Assembly: GCA_015179025.1 (NCBI GenBank)
Contig: WHUX01000352.1
Span: 1-39,068, forward strand
Length of the DNA: 39,068 bases
Origin: Terfezia claveryi
Lineage: Eukaryota > Ascomycota > Pezizomycetes > Pezizales > Pezizaceae
Direction of reading: 5' to 3'
The translations under genes and the position numbers were made by a program. A model generated the notes under the pieces. The model was not told where the DNA came from and did no database searches. It saw nothing but the letters and a program-made list of their open reading frames with translations. Shown piece by piece: positions 9,701-21,000 of the stretch; the first letter of the stretch is position 1, and every line of letters starts with the position of its first letter.

Positions 9701-12172
9701 ATTTTCGACTTGGCGGACATGGTGAGGCCTGGCAAATCCCTGCGACATATGTTGTGCAAAATGGTGGTTATAACTTGTTTTCCGGTCCACATTGGTAGAG
9801 GCTTGATGATTGCCGGTGGGATGGTGAGAATTCTATTCAGAACCTCTCCATTATCTCCTGTCACATGCCCATCTTCAGGGCGGAGACATGAATACAACAA
9901 TTGTTGGTACTCGTCCTTGGTGAAAATAGTATCTCGGTTGGACATCCATACGCCCATGACCAGATGGTCCTGAATTAAACCACGAAGAGGCTTTCCTGAC
10001 GTGGCAACCAGGTACTGATTGTTGGTGTTGGCAATATGGTAGGCCTCAGCCCTAGCAAGCTCACTTTGGGGAAGATGCATATTCATCTCATCACCGTCGA
10101 AATCCGCATTGTAAGTATTACAGTTGGCGTAGTGCATACGAATTGTCTTCTCTCCCGGTAGAACCTTGACATGATGGGCCATCATAGAGGGCTTGTGAAG
10201 GGTAGGCTGACGGTTCATTAACACGATGTCCCCATCCCGAATATGTCTATAGACCTTCTTGTTTCTAGAATAACTGCCCAAGGCAACTGGGGTGGTGAGA
10301 AGCTGACTAGCAAGTGCGTAACGCTCTTCCGTTGTCTTTCCCCGTAGGTTTATTTGCGATCCGTCCTCCATCTCAATATGTGACGCTCCGGGCCAGTGGT
10401 CTGGACCATTCTCAACACAGGCCTTAAGCATCTCGAAATTGTGCATGGTTACTGGTTCAGGGTAAGTGAGTTTTTTTGCAAACACTGGTGGTACACCAAT
10501 CTCATATGTTTCGATGTTTGGATCCGGTGAAATGACTGAACGAGCAGCATAATTGACTCGCTTACCCATCATATGCATTCGGAACAGACCCTCCTTTTTC
10601 TCCAAAAGCTGCTTGATTCCCATTTCGGTGGCTTTGGCCGCGGTATTCGCCGTTGTACTTTTTGTGCTGTCCAAGAATGCATTGACGTCGTCCTGGAGAG
10701 TAGCGAAAGCATTGTACATTTGACGGAGTAGGTCTGCTTTCCCTACCGTAGATCTATCTGGGTCGTTCATAGAAATGGTGATATCTCGTATCCGGAAGCA
10801 GTCGGCCAATATTTTGGATAAACTTGTATTTTGTGAATTTTCCCGAGTCATGCCACCGGCCATCGCAGGAGGCCGGAAATTTATCGGAGGTACCGCAATA
10901 GCGTGGAGGAAGAACATATCCGCACTGGGTTTTTTCGCACCTTTCTTACCCCATGACCGGGGCTGATAAAGCATTGTGAATATTTCAGTGTCATTTTCGA
11001 AAAGCCGGTGCAGGGTGTTCCGAATTTCCATGCTAGACAGCAACCGCCCCGACTTGTTATTTGGAAGGGGTTGTGGGTCTTCCAAATTTTCAATTTCTTC
11101 CACATCCTCAATCTCATGCACAGATTCATCATCAATTTCCATAGCGTCCACATCTGATTTCTTGTTCATTGCCATGTTGGCATAAATGGTCCTTCGATCT
11201 AGAGCAGTGTTTTTCCGTCGCATTCCCATCTGGATCATCTGGTCCCTCTGCTTCGGTGGCAACGGCTTCTCGAATATTTTGCTGTATCCATCCTTTCGGA
11301 AAGAAGGAGAAAATCTAGGAATAAAGTTGTCAGATACCTGTCGCTATGGACTAACGAAGGGCAATGCTTTCTCACCCTCGGCAGTTGCTGCACTTCCCAG
11401 AGCCACCGATTGCCTTCATAAACTCCCTAATAAGAAGCCTTCGCTCGCGCGTTACTATTGTGATATGCTCGGTGGTTTTCTGTGTCCGAAAGCCTTCCTT
11501 AGACATACTAATCGTCTTTCTTACAAAAGCATTCCTTTTATCGATTAAGGCATCTGCGTCATCCTCCGCTTCGCCTTCTTCAAGATCCTCTCCTTCCTCT
11601 TCTTTGTCCCCTTTGCCCCCTCGAACCTTCTTCCCGACCGCTCCTATGAGGTCCAACTCGTGCATTTCAACAACCAGTCCATACTGCAATAGCTGCAATT
11701 TACATGCATAGCGATTGACCTCGGCCTTTGCCATACGCAGGTGGAAGCAGTAGAGACATGTCGACTTGAGTAGACGGTACATCTGGTCAAAAAATATCGG
11801 GTGGTAGACTGGGACCGGAAGCGCAATATGGCCCATATGGCCTGGGCAAAATTTATAGTCTAGATTACATGTCGAGCACCTGTTTTAGCGCCCGATCAGT
11901 TAGCACAACAAAGAATCCAATTGGCCTAGAATTGACTGGGGAGTTATCTAAAGGTGAACATACGAGGTCCCAAGGTCTTTACTGGCACCAAGCGCAGGGT
12001 CGTAGAGACCCCCAGCATTCGGTCGAACGTGGATTGAGGTTTCGTCAAAAGTTGCCGGATTGACGATTTGCTTCACTGAGGCGCTGAGAATGTCGTCAGT
12101 TGTGAACGTAATGAAATCGACACTGGTAATTTCTGAGGCCACTGGCCTGGATATATTCCAAGCAGTAGACAT
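6798..12172 (-). CDS. RPA190: DNA-directed RNA polymerase I largest subunit
   Basis: This is the catalytic subunit of the nucleolar enzyme that makes the large rRNA precursor. Four exons fit: 12172-11964, 11879-11376, 11314-8545 and 8483-6798. The introns are 84, 61 and 61 bp with GT-AG ends, all in frame, giving 1722 residues (yeast A190 has 1664). The start [15 protein letters not shown] matches the family N-terminus. Exon 2 opens with the clamp zinc site C-x2-C-x6-C-x2-H (CSTC...CPGH), then CLYC and CSNC form the second zinc site. The active-site [12 protein letters not shown] loop, which holds the catalytic magnesium with three Asp, lies near 10100 (about residue 640). The trigger-loop segment [17 protein letters not shown] opens exon 4. 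A long Asp/Glu-rich insert (about 7780-7530) sits where Pol I large subunits carry a variable acidic jaw loop. It is divergently transcribed from PRP3. Start and splice sites are well supported by frame and conservation. Confidence 0.96.
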
Positions 12173-12423
12173 CTTATAGCTGGCTGCTGCGGGGATGGAC
12201 TCGTAACAGAGAGGGACCTACTGTAACGTTATAAAGATATTTTGCGGAAGCTTAGATTTTTGCCAAGAGTTCCAACCTTTGAGCCTCAATTCACGGGCGC
12301 CTTGGCAGAGGCCATTTAGGGTGACGCGCGCTTAGTCACCTCGGTCTGGAATCAACTCCAGCTACTACCGTCATCTTCGTGATGAGCCCACAACCACAGA
12401 CCAGCCCAACCCTCAGCATAACT
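12173..12423. promoter_or_regulatory. shared divergent promoter of RPA190 and PRP3
   Basis: Only 251 bp separate the two start codons, so both 5' UTRs and both core promoters must fit here. The only standout motif is an inverted repeat GGTGAC...GTCACC (12320-12325 and 12335-12340) around a GCGCGCTTA core, which could bind a dimeric factor. No TATA box is obvious. The promoter role is inferred from position alone. Confidence 0.55.
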
Positions 12424-14286
12424 ATGGCCGATTCCTCTGCCCCCCTCAAGCGGCAGCACCCCAACGATGATGCTGGCAATGCTGCAAAAAAGGCCAAACC
12501 CGACGTTGCAAAGATCATGGCCGAAGCTCGGGCGAAATTGGCTGCTCGCGCTGCTGCTCTGAAGGCACCACCGGCTCGCTCCTCCTCACCTTCAGCTTTT
12601 CCACCTGCACCCTCCTCTGTATCACCATCCCCAGGTCCTCCACTGTCCGCAGCGCAGCAGCGTCTTGTTGAGATGAAACAACGCCTAAACTCTACCCTCA
12701 TCCGGTCTGCCGCCCCAGCAGCTCCTATATCAGGCCGTCCAATCCTCCCTCCAGCAGCTGCGTCAATCCCAATACGGCCTCCACCCCGGGAGGAGCCCGA
12801 GATGCCTGAGGAACAACTTAGAGCACGTGGTGGATTGGATGTCGGTCTGCATCCTGCCCTGTTGGCCGACTCAGACCCCAATTCCCTTCACAAGAAGCAA
12901 GCTATACAGCCCAAGTACGCCACAACCCTTGCCAATCGGCGGACAGAGACACCAACTATTCGAGCGCCGAAGCAGTTGAATAAAAAAAAGCAAGAGATGG
13001 TAAGCCCATCTCCGGATTTCTCCGACCCGGCAAAGAACCCGTATTACGACCCAAGTCTAGGAACAGGAGTTAGAGGAAGGGCCTCTAAGGCGTTGGTATT
13101 TAATCAGAAGGGGAAGTACATCGAGCAGGCCAATGCCTTGAGACGACAAGCTGCTTTGGAGGCAATGAAGAAGCGAATAGCAGAAACAGCAAGGAAGGTG
13201 GGGATAGATGAGGACATGGAAACCGACAAGGCATTCCTTCATGAAGCACCTCCTGAAATTGAGTGGTGGGACCAAGGTCTTACAACAAATTCTACGTACG
13301 ACGACATCGCTAATGACCAGCTCCGGATAAACTCTGAGGACTCCATTATCACAATTTACATCCAGCATCCCATCCAACTCGAGCCCCCTCAAGAGAAACA
13401 TATCCCCCCACCGAAACCACTGCCACTCACCGCGAAGGAACAGGCGAAGAAGCGTCGTCAAAAACGTATGGAGGACCTCAAAGAGAAGCAGGCCAAGCAA
13501 CGCCTTGGCCTTGAGCCAGCTCCTCCACCAAAAATGACTCGTGCAAACATGATGCGTGTCATGGGAGAAGAGGCTGTCAAAAATCCCACTGCAGTGGAAG
13601 CAAGAGTTGATCGGGAGATTGCAGATCGGTTTAGCAACCATCTGCAAATGAACGAGGAGCGGAAATTGACAAAAGAGCAGAAGGAGGAGAAGTTAATGCA
13701 AAACCGGGAGAAGGATTTGGCCAAGGGAATACATTGTGTTGTATTCAGGTATACTTCTTCTCCCTCCCTGTATTTCATCCCCACTTTCATGTTTCCACAT
13801 GGTCAACTAACCTTTAACTACAGAATCGAGAACCTCTGTAATGGCCGACATATGTTCAAAATCAACAAATTCGCCGAACAATACAGCATCAACGGCATCT
13901 GCATCCTTAACCCAAAGTTCAACCTCGTCGTCGCCGAAGGCGGCGAATGGTCCATCACAAAATACAAAAAATTATTTCTCCAACGAATCGACTGGACTGA
14001 CAATGGCGGTGGAGGACGCGCAACCTCTGAAGCCGCTGACGAAGATGCAACATTGAATAGCGCAGATGGGGATGCATCTGGAGGGACAAAGAGCGAGCTA
14101 GACAAGAAGCAGGATTTGAGCCAGAATAAATGTACGATGATTTGGGAGGGCGAGGTTAAAACGCAAGGATTTAGGAAGTTTACGACGAAGCCATGCCCCA
14201 CGGATGCGTTGGCGAAGGAGGCGCTGGGGAGGGCGAAGATGGAGAATTTTTGGACGGTGGCGAAGAATTGGGTCAAGGCGTCGTAG
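12424..14286 (+). CDS. PRP3: U4/U6 small nuclear ribonucleoprotein Prp3
   Basis: Prp3 binds U4/U6 snRNA and holds the U4/U6.U5 tri-snRNP together before spliceosome activation. Two exons fit, 12424-13748 and 13824-14286, giving 595 residues. The 75-bp intron (GTATAC donor, CTAAC branch, CTACAG acceptor) is a multiple of three with no stop, so a simple open frame reads through it. Removing it restores the conserved join GIHCVVFRIENL. The N-terminal third is basic and Pro/Ala-rich with a bipartite-like KRQ...KKAKP signal. The middle has the PRP3 domain (from about ALEAMKKRIAE through the KEQAKKRRQKR basic helix). The C-terminal DUF1115 domain contains NPKFNLVVAEGGEWS and KKLFLQRIDW. I chose ATG 12424 (A at -3, G at +4); an in-frame ATG at 12379 would add 15 residues. 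Confidence 0.94.
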   Translation: MADSSAPLKRQHPNDDAGNAAKKAKPDVAKIMAEARAKLAARAAALKAPPARSSSPSAFPPAPSSVSPSPGPPLSAAQQRLVEMKQRLNSTLIRSAAPAAPISGRPILPPAAASIPIRPPPREEPEMPEEQLRARGGLDVGLHPALLADSDPNSLHKKQAIQPKYATTLANRRTETPTIRAPKQLNKKKQEMVSPSPDFSDPAKNPYYDPSLGTGVRGRASKALVFNQKGKYIEQANALRRQAALEAMKKRIAETARKVGIDEDMETDKAFLHEAPPEIEWWDQGLTTNSTYDDIANDQLRINSEDSIITIYIQHPIQLEPPQEKHIPPPKPLPLTAKEQAKKRRQKRMEDLKEKQAKQRLGLEPAPPPKMTRANMMRVMGEEAVKNPTAVEARVDREIADRFSNHLQMNEERKLTKEQKEEKLMQNREKDLAKGIHCVVFRYTSSPSLYFIPTFMFPHGQLTFNYRIENLCNGRHMFKINKFAEQYSINGICILNPKFNLVVAEGGEWSITKYKKLFLQRIDWTDNGGGGRATSEAADEDATLNSADGDASGGTKSELDKKQDLSQNKCTMIWEGEVKTQGFRKFTTKPCPTDALAKEALGRAKMENFWTVAKNWVKAS

Positions 14287-15051
14287 AGGGAGGAAGTGCA
14301 GCATAGATATTGGTAGGTAATAGGTGAAGCTCTAGCTATAAGAGTCAGGTCTTATTGTGTTTTGGGTTTGGAGTTACTCTTAGTTGGCATATCTGATCAG
14401 CGCAAACGGAGATGGTTGAACTGAACGAAAGGCCTATATGGGCCTCCGTCTGATATTTGAAGTGTATGAGCTGCTCTATACTAGTTTACTGAACGATTTT
14501 ATTAGCTCAACGTTGAGGCCCAGAGTGGGATGTTCGTCAAGGTTTTTTTGAATGGAATTCCCTTTTCTGGTTAAATTATTTTTGTCCTGCCCGAAGTCTT
14601 TTCTTGGCTACACACCCGAGTACACTCAGATATCACTTAAACGCTCGGCCTAGAATATAGAGTCCTCCACGGTAGCAATTTGTTCCAACGCCTAGAGCCT
14701 AAGGGATTCGGGAATCCGCACAAGATGGGAAGCAAAGAAAAACTCCCAAAGGAACATAAACTAGATCATCACACATCAAATAGAAAAAGGTGTGGAGTAT
14801 AAGCCAATAATAACTAAAGGTAGAAGACTACATAAAAAGCTCACATGAACAAGAGAAGGATGGTAGACACTTGTGAAGGAATGAAACCCTGCCCGGCTTC
14901 TACACTCTTGACCAAAATTTTCCTTAGGCAATAATGGGATCCAAATAAGGATAGTCAAAATATAGACACATGAAATGAACAGCATTCATTGGATAATCAG
15001 CTAGAAGGTCGTTAGTCTCCAGGTTCTTTCATCTAAGGTGTAGGATGAAAA
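14287..15051. other. intergenic between convergent PRP3 and RasGAP 3' ends
   Basis: About 765 bp with no credible gene; the 69-codon minus-strand frame at 14776-14985 lacks coding character. It must hold both terminators or polyadenylation sites. No repeat is visible. Confidence 0.6.
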
Positions 15052-18000
15052 TCACTTCATGCTCACCTTGACGAGCTCATCAATATACAGTATACATTGG
15101 GACTCAAACACTCCGCACTTTCTCAGATCCGTCGCTGACAACATCCCACTGAACCCATATTCCTCCAACGCATTCTTCAATGCCTCCCTTGCTATCCGTC
15201 GATTGTCGAATATGGGATTGGTAGCCGTCGCACAGACCAAAGCACGCACATGCTTCAATAAGACCGAGTTTTGAGTAGTCATCAACAACTCCTCGAGACG
15301 ACTGAGAATAACGTCAAAGATCAGTGCAAAAACTTCGGGGCGCTCGTGAGCAACCTGACTGAAATACGGAATGACTTGTATTTGAATTTGCTCGCCAGAG
15401 TGGTTGAAGTCAATTGCTGCCAGGCATAACCAGAGGAGGAGGTTCTTCTGCCCCATCGCCGACATGGCAGGGACGGATCGAGCGAATTCCAGCCCGTCTC
15501 TATTATTCTCGGTAGTGAAAGGGATGTTCGCTGTCCAGAATACCTCCTTGAGGTCTTCATATGTACCTGCTCTGGTGGCAACGAAGCCCAGGTATGGTGG
15601 ATCCCTTGGAGGACCACCAGGACCTGCGTTATTCCCAGACACCTCCAAGAAAGCGGTCATTGTTTTGAGGGAGGTAGCCCTCGTAGTTGAGTCTTGCAGG
15701 CCTTTGCATAATGTGGCGGTTACTGCATAGTGGAATCCATCTTGATCAAAATGAATTCCGTAGAGATCGTCAATGAGCAACGCAGCTTCTTCGACTGGAA
15801 TGCGGCCAGAGAGTAGGACATGAGCCATCCGCCCATCCTTAAATTCCCCAGACTTATCGATGACTCTCAGTACAGCTTCCAACAGACTGGCCGCACAATT
15901 GAATATAAAGCCCGATCCCGCACGACAGATAGCCATTGCAAGCCAGAACAACTGCAAGACGTACCTTGACGACGGGGGGAGATTATCCATCATCTTGGTC
16001 AAGCTGGTGATGATGCTTGTTAGCATTTCAGCGTCATTGTCTTGCTGATACCGAGCAATAGCACTTCTTAATGCAACTAGGACTTGATACAATAAGTCAT
16101 CGTCAATGTCCTCACGGGCTAGACATCCCATTACTGCGAATGCACGCGGTTGAATAGCAGGGTTGCTCTGGAATGCAGTACTTGCAACCAGACTCATCCA
16201 TCGAGCACGCCAGATGTTTGCCATGTCAACGGAAGGAGCAGCCACTGAGATGATTTCCAATAACAGGTTTGTGATAGTCTCCATCGCTGATACGGGATTC
16301 TCTGGCTCTGAGTGCTCGACAGAGGCATCCCGTGTCGCTCGATAGAGGTTGAATAAAAGACAGAACCGTGGCTCAGAAAGAGAATGCAGTATAGCCTTAA
16401 GTTTGGTCAGACTCTCTTCCTCAAGTGGGAAGGAAATGCAAATCGAATGGACAGTGTTGACCAATAGACTATGCACTGCGGTCCGCACTGGCAAGGGACC
16501 GCAATTGACAACGAGTGTGATAATATGAAATAATTCTGGCAAGAATAGTTGTGCCTGAACTCTGCTGTCAAACGATATCGCCAGGCATATTCCAAGAAGT
16601 ACACAAATCTCATTCCAGCCGTTATTATCAATGAGATGCCGTGTGGCCCGTACTGAGGTTCTGTTAAGAGCCTTCCTCAGTCTTGCAATCACTTTACCAC
16701 GAATGGTTACAGTGTTAAAAGACGATGCGATTGACCCTATTATTTCGGTTCTTTGATCCCCAAAGCCATAATTCATTGCAGTTTTGACGAGTTCCTCCAG
16801 AAATACATCCAGTAAACTCTCATCCTTGCTGATTGTTGACCACACATTTTGCTGGAATGAAATGTATAGCTGCGGCTCCCTTATGGTAAGATCTATCAAT
16901 CTCCTCGCAATAGTTGCCAATCGCTCCCTACCGCGCTCGTTTTCCCCTTCCGAGGTTGAAAGCAGCAACCTCAAATTAGACAGCCAGGGAACTAAATAAA
17001 GGACGATGAATGGCCGTTGTTGTGGGGGTGCTTTGTCCCAGCCCACAAAGAACTCGAGCAGGAAGTCAAAAGTCAGTTGTGGCTCAGAGGCAGCTAATTT
17101 CTCGCTGAACCCAACAACAAGAGAGACAGAGTCGGTTGGTATGCTGAGACCCATAGCCCAAACTGGCATGTGATCGAGATTGAAGCTGAAAGACTGACAG
17201 AGTGAACAGAGTAGGTTATAGGCCGATAATCGCAGCGCCCGATCACCACTTGCGATGTTCATAAGTGCTATGTTGAGCAATGTCCCAGGTACATCTTCTG
17301 GACGAATGATTCTTTCGTTTAATTTAGAGGGTTTGGCTTGATTCGAATTTCTCAAAGTCGCTTTTGCTGACTTAATCTTCTGAAGAATCTCCGCCCGCTT
17401 TGGACTACTGAAATAGGTGACAGTTTTACCATTGTCAGTTTTGATCCCAAAAACATCCATTTCATCTGTAATATGAATTGTGGCGTGTGCTTCTTCAACG
17501 TCTGTCAGTCGATATATATCGTTTACTGTAGCTTGCATACGCGATTGCGGCTGTGGCAATATATCTTGTTTCTTTATCTAGGAGATGATTAATTGATTGT
17601 GGAACTAGTTCGTGGACGAATGATAACATACTGTGCTGACTTGAAGATACTGCGTTCCCACTTTCATTTGCACATCAATACGCCCCTTGTTTTTTGAAAG
17701 CCGAGTTACAGGATTGTAGACGTGTTGTGCATCCGTGACTAACGAAACTAAAGAAAGCTCACAATTAGCATCTAAAAGCAAGGAGGATGGTATTGGGCAC
17801 TACTTGTTTCCTTAGGGAGGTGGATAGACCCCAAATGGAAATGAAATTGAAGTTCAGTATGATTCCCCAAAAGGTATATCTCATTATTCTGGGGATTCAG
17901 GCAACTCTTTGGGTCTCTCAGAGCATGGCGTAGTGTCTTCCTGAAACATTTGCGGTATAGACTGTTCATATTGTATACGTAGAATCTGTTAAAGGTATGG

Positions 18001-21000
18001 GTCAACTCTGGAGGCATAAGGGTATCCAATTTCCGGAAAAACTCGTCTGAAAATTCATTATTGATGCTGTAACAAGTGGCATCGACAAGGACAGCGAAAG
18101 GCTTCTGCCATAATTTTGCGGCGATCTAAATTACCGTGAGTAGAAATGACAGCAGAAGAGAGAGAGGGGCCCAAACCTTCAAGAAACAATATAAAAGCAA
18201 ATCTTGATCAACCGTATCAACATTGATATTCCGCATGATCATGCATATGACAGGAGTGCCATCCTTTGACTCGCCACCGTCATAAATCATCCTTCCACTC
18301 AAGATTGACTCTACACTCCTTCCCGAATGTCTCAGCATGAAGTTCTGGTAGCGGGAATAAGCAGGCTGTGCAGTCGACACCGTCGGTCTTCCCAGAGCTA
18401 TATCCAATGGTGGTGTCCCCAATGTTGGTATTAAGGTTGATAATTCTGCCATAACAGAAGTGAAGTTATAGTCAGAGTTAGAGTTCTCGGTATCCACACC
18501 GGGACGCGCTCTCTTTGCCCTCTCTTTGTAAATCAATTTCTGCCTGACAGGCTCCCAGTTCTCGAAGAAAAACCTATGCAAGGCTACCCCACTACCAAAG
18601 TCAAAGCTGTCTTGTTGAGGTAGCTTCTCAGCTTCTTGCGGTGGGTACTGGTGGTGATACAATCATTAACAGGTCTCCATGAACTCACAACAGACTGGTC
18701 CTTACCGATATTTCCCTCAGGAAGGCCGTAACCTGATATATATGATCAGTAAGGAATTGATTCATAGGTATCATGTATGGCTCCTTGTAGCCAAATAAGA
18801 CATTATTGGCTAGATTTTGTACGATCTTGGCTATTAAGAGCAGCCCTCGTCGTATTCCTTTCTGAGGAATAGACGCGACTAATCCCTCAGAGTCGGGCGC
18901 GACAATTGCTGGACAGAAGAACCGGAGGAAAATAAATGCTCCAACTGCCGTGAACTTAGCTTCGGGAAATCTTTCTGTGACACAAGTTGTGATGGTATGA
19001 CAGATTTGGCGGAAGGAGTCAGGGACGTTCGACCCGGAGCCTGTGATAACATCAATGAACATCTTGGTGAGGTACTGAATCTGAACAGTATTCTCTTCAA
19101 GTTGATCCTGAGGATCACCTAATCTCTGATCCAGTCTCGTAGGGTCCAGTTCGAGATTGAGCTTGTCAGCTGAAGCTACAAGGCGTGCTAACTTCTCTTG
19201 AAGCGTTCGTCGTAAGTAGTCTGAACCTTTCGACTTTGCAAAGTGCGATAGCATCTTTGTAGCCACACAATTTCGGCGGAGTAGCTCAGTTTCACTTTCT
19301 GTGTTCGCTACCTCTCGCTCTATCAGACCTTTAAGCAACAGCATGCCCTTGCCTTTGGAATCAAAGATATTGAGAAGAGCAATGGTCAACTCGTCTACCT
19401 CAGTACTGGGACAGCATTCGCAAAGTGTCAGAACAAATTCCGTATTGTCGACCAACAGGTTCACGAGTCTTTCGTATTTCTCTTGAATTGCGTTGTCCTT
19501 GAGTGTGCCAAATTCTGTCCCTTGCGTTAAAATGTCGGTCAGCACATGCATGAAGGCCGTCCGAATCTCGAGATCTTCATGATAGCCAATCCCGAGCGAG
19601 AATTTTAGGCCAACATCGACATTTGCACTCAAAAGATTGCTCAGAGCTCTTATAGCAAGATCTACAGATGAGCCAGGTTCTTCGCGGCCTAGTGACAGGG
19701 CTTGGAGGTCTCTAGACCGATCAAGCGGATCCTGGGGGTGTTGGTTGCCATCAAGGAAAGCCAGGAAAGTTTCAAAATAGGTACAAAACATCTGTGCTTT
19801 AGCATCCACAAGATCTGCATCATGGTGAGTCTCTAGCGGCTGGAGTGGTAATCGATACAGTACGTTAACAAGAGCTCTTAAACACGCGCGATCGAGGTCT
19901 TTTTGCAGCCTAGAGCGTTCATCTTCACGGCGGTCATCCCGTCTGAGTATTCCACCAACTGATGCGGCGTTTTCGTTCTAGGCACAGAAGAATTTCATGA
20001 GCTATGTATCACTACAGGTGAATAGAGTGAGTGTTCGTACCTTGGGTCGGGAGATCCATTCTGACAGCAGTTGCAGCAAGTGATTTCGCACTCGAATCTC
20101 TTGCCTCAGGTTCAGCATTTCTTTCTTCCTAGCGACCAATTCAACCAGTAGACACATCTTTATCTTTACCCGAAGGATAGTCAAGTCATCCTTCAAAGGA
20201 TGCAAATATCGAGCTAATGTAAGTGTGAGAGCTCCCAGATCCACGGACAAAAATGTGTCCTGAGATTCTTCGAGCCTCTCTACGATTGTCTTTAGGAGCC
20301 CGGCTGCCTGCTCAACAAAAAGTGTTCTGATTTCCGTTGTGGCTACATCTCGGGGTCCACCGTCAAAGTCGAATAGGCTCACGAGTTCCGTCTCGAATGA
20401 CCGGAATAAGTGCCCGTAAAGCCTCGGGGACAACTCTGTTGCAAGAACCTCACGAATGCTCTCTCTAACGTTCACCTGCTTGCATATCAACAATTGCAGA
20501 CATTGCTTCATGAACCGGTCTAGGAGAGGCGATCCATCGCCATCTGTCACAAGGCGGTCAATCCACCTAAGACCAACTAAGGTGCTATCATCAATCCGGA
20601 GGTTGTGGGGAAGATCCGATATGCAGCAACCTGCAATTGAAGCCAGAAAGCCAGAGTAATTTCGCCACTCCGCATAGAGGCGCTGAATCTCATCTTCGCT
20701 TTTTCCTATCCCCGGGGACAGGATATGCTTGCACAAGATCCTCCACCGCCCAAAGATCTTTTCCCATCCAGTCAATATACCAGGACTGGGGAATGTCATC
20801 TTGATTAACAGTTTTCGAAGACGTTTTTGGAATGCGACGGGGCCTGTTAACCTAAAGCTCTGTAAAGATAATTCAGAATAGACGTCATAATTTCTCATGA
20901 TCGTGAGGTTTGATGAGCTGAGTTCGTCCATATTTGCTGTCAATTTTCCTTCCTCACAAAGTAGTGCGATGCAGTGAGTAGTAACTGAGCATGTCTCTAA

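Noticed and set aside
7252..11185. Many plus-strand frames of 60-130 codons across the Pol I gene
   Set aside because: They lie antisense to conserved RPA190 exons and show no domains; they are shadows.
12336..12881. 181-codon minus-strand frame opposite the PRP3 5' end
   Set aside because: Arg/Ala/Gly-rich product typical of the antisense of a Pro/Ala-rich coding sequence, with no motif.
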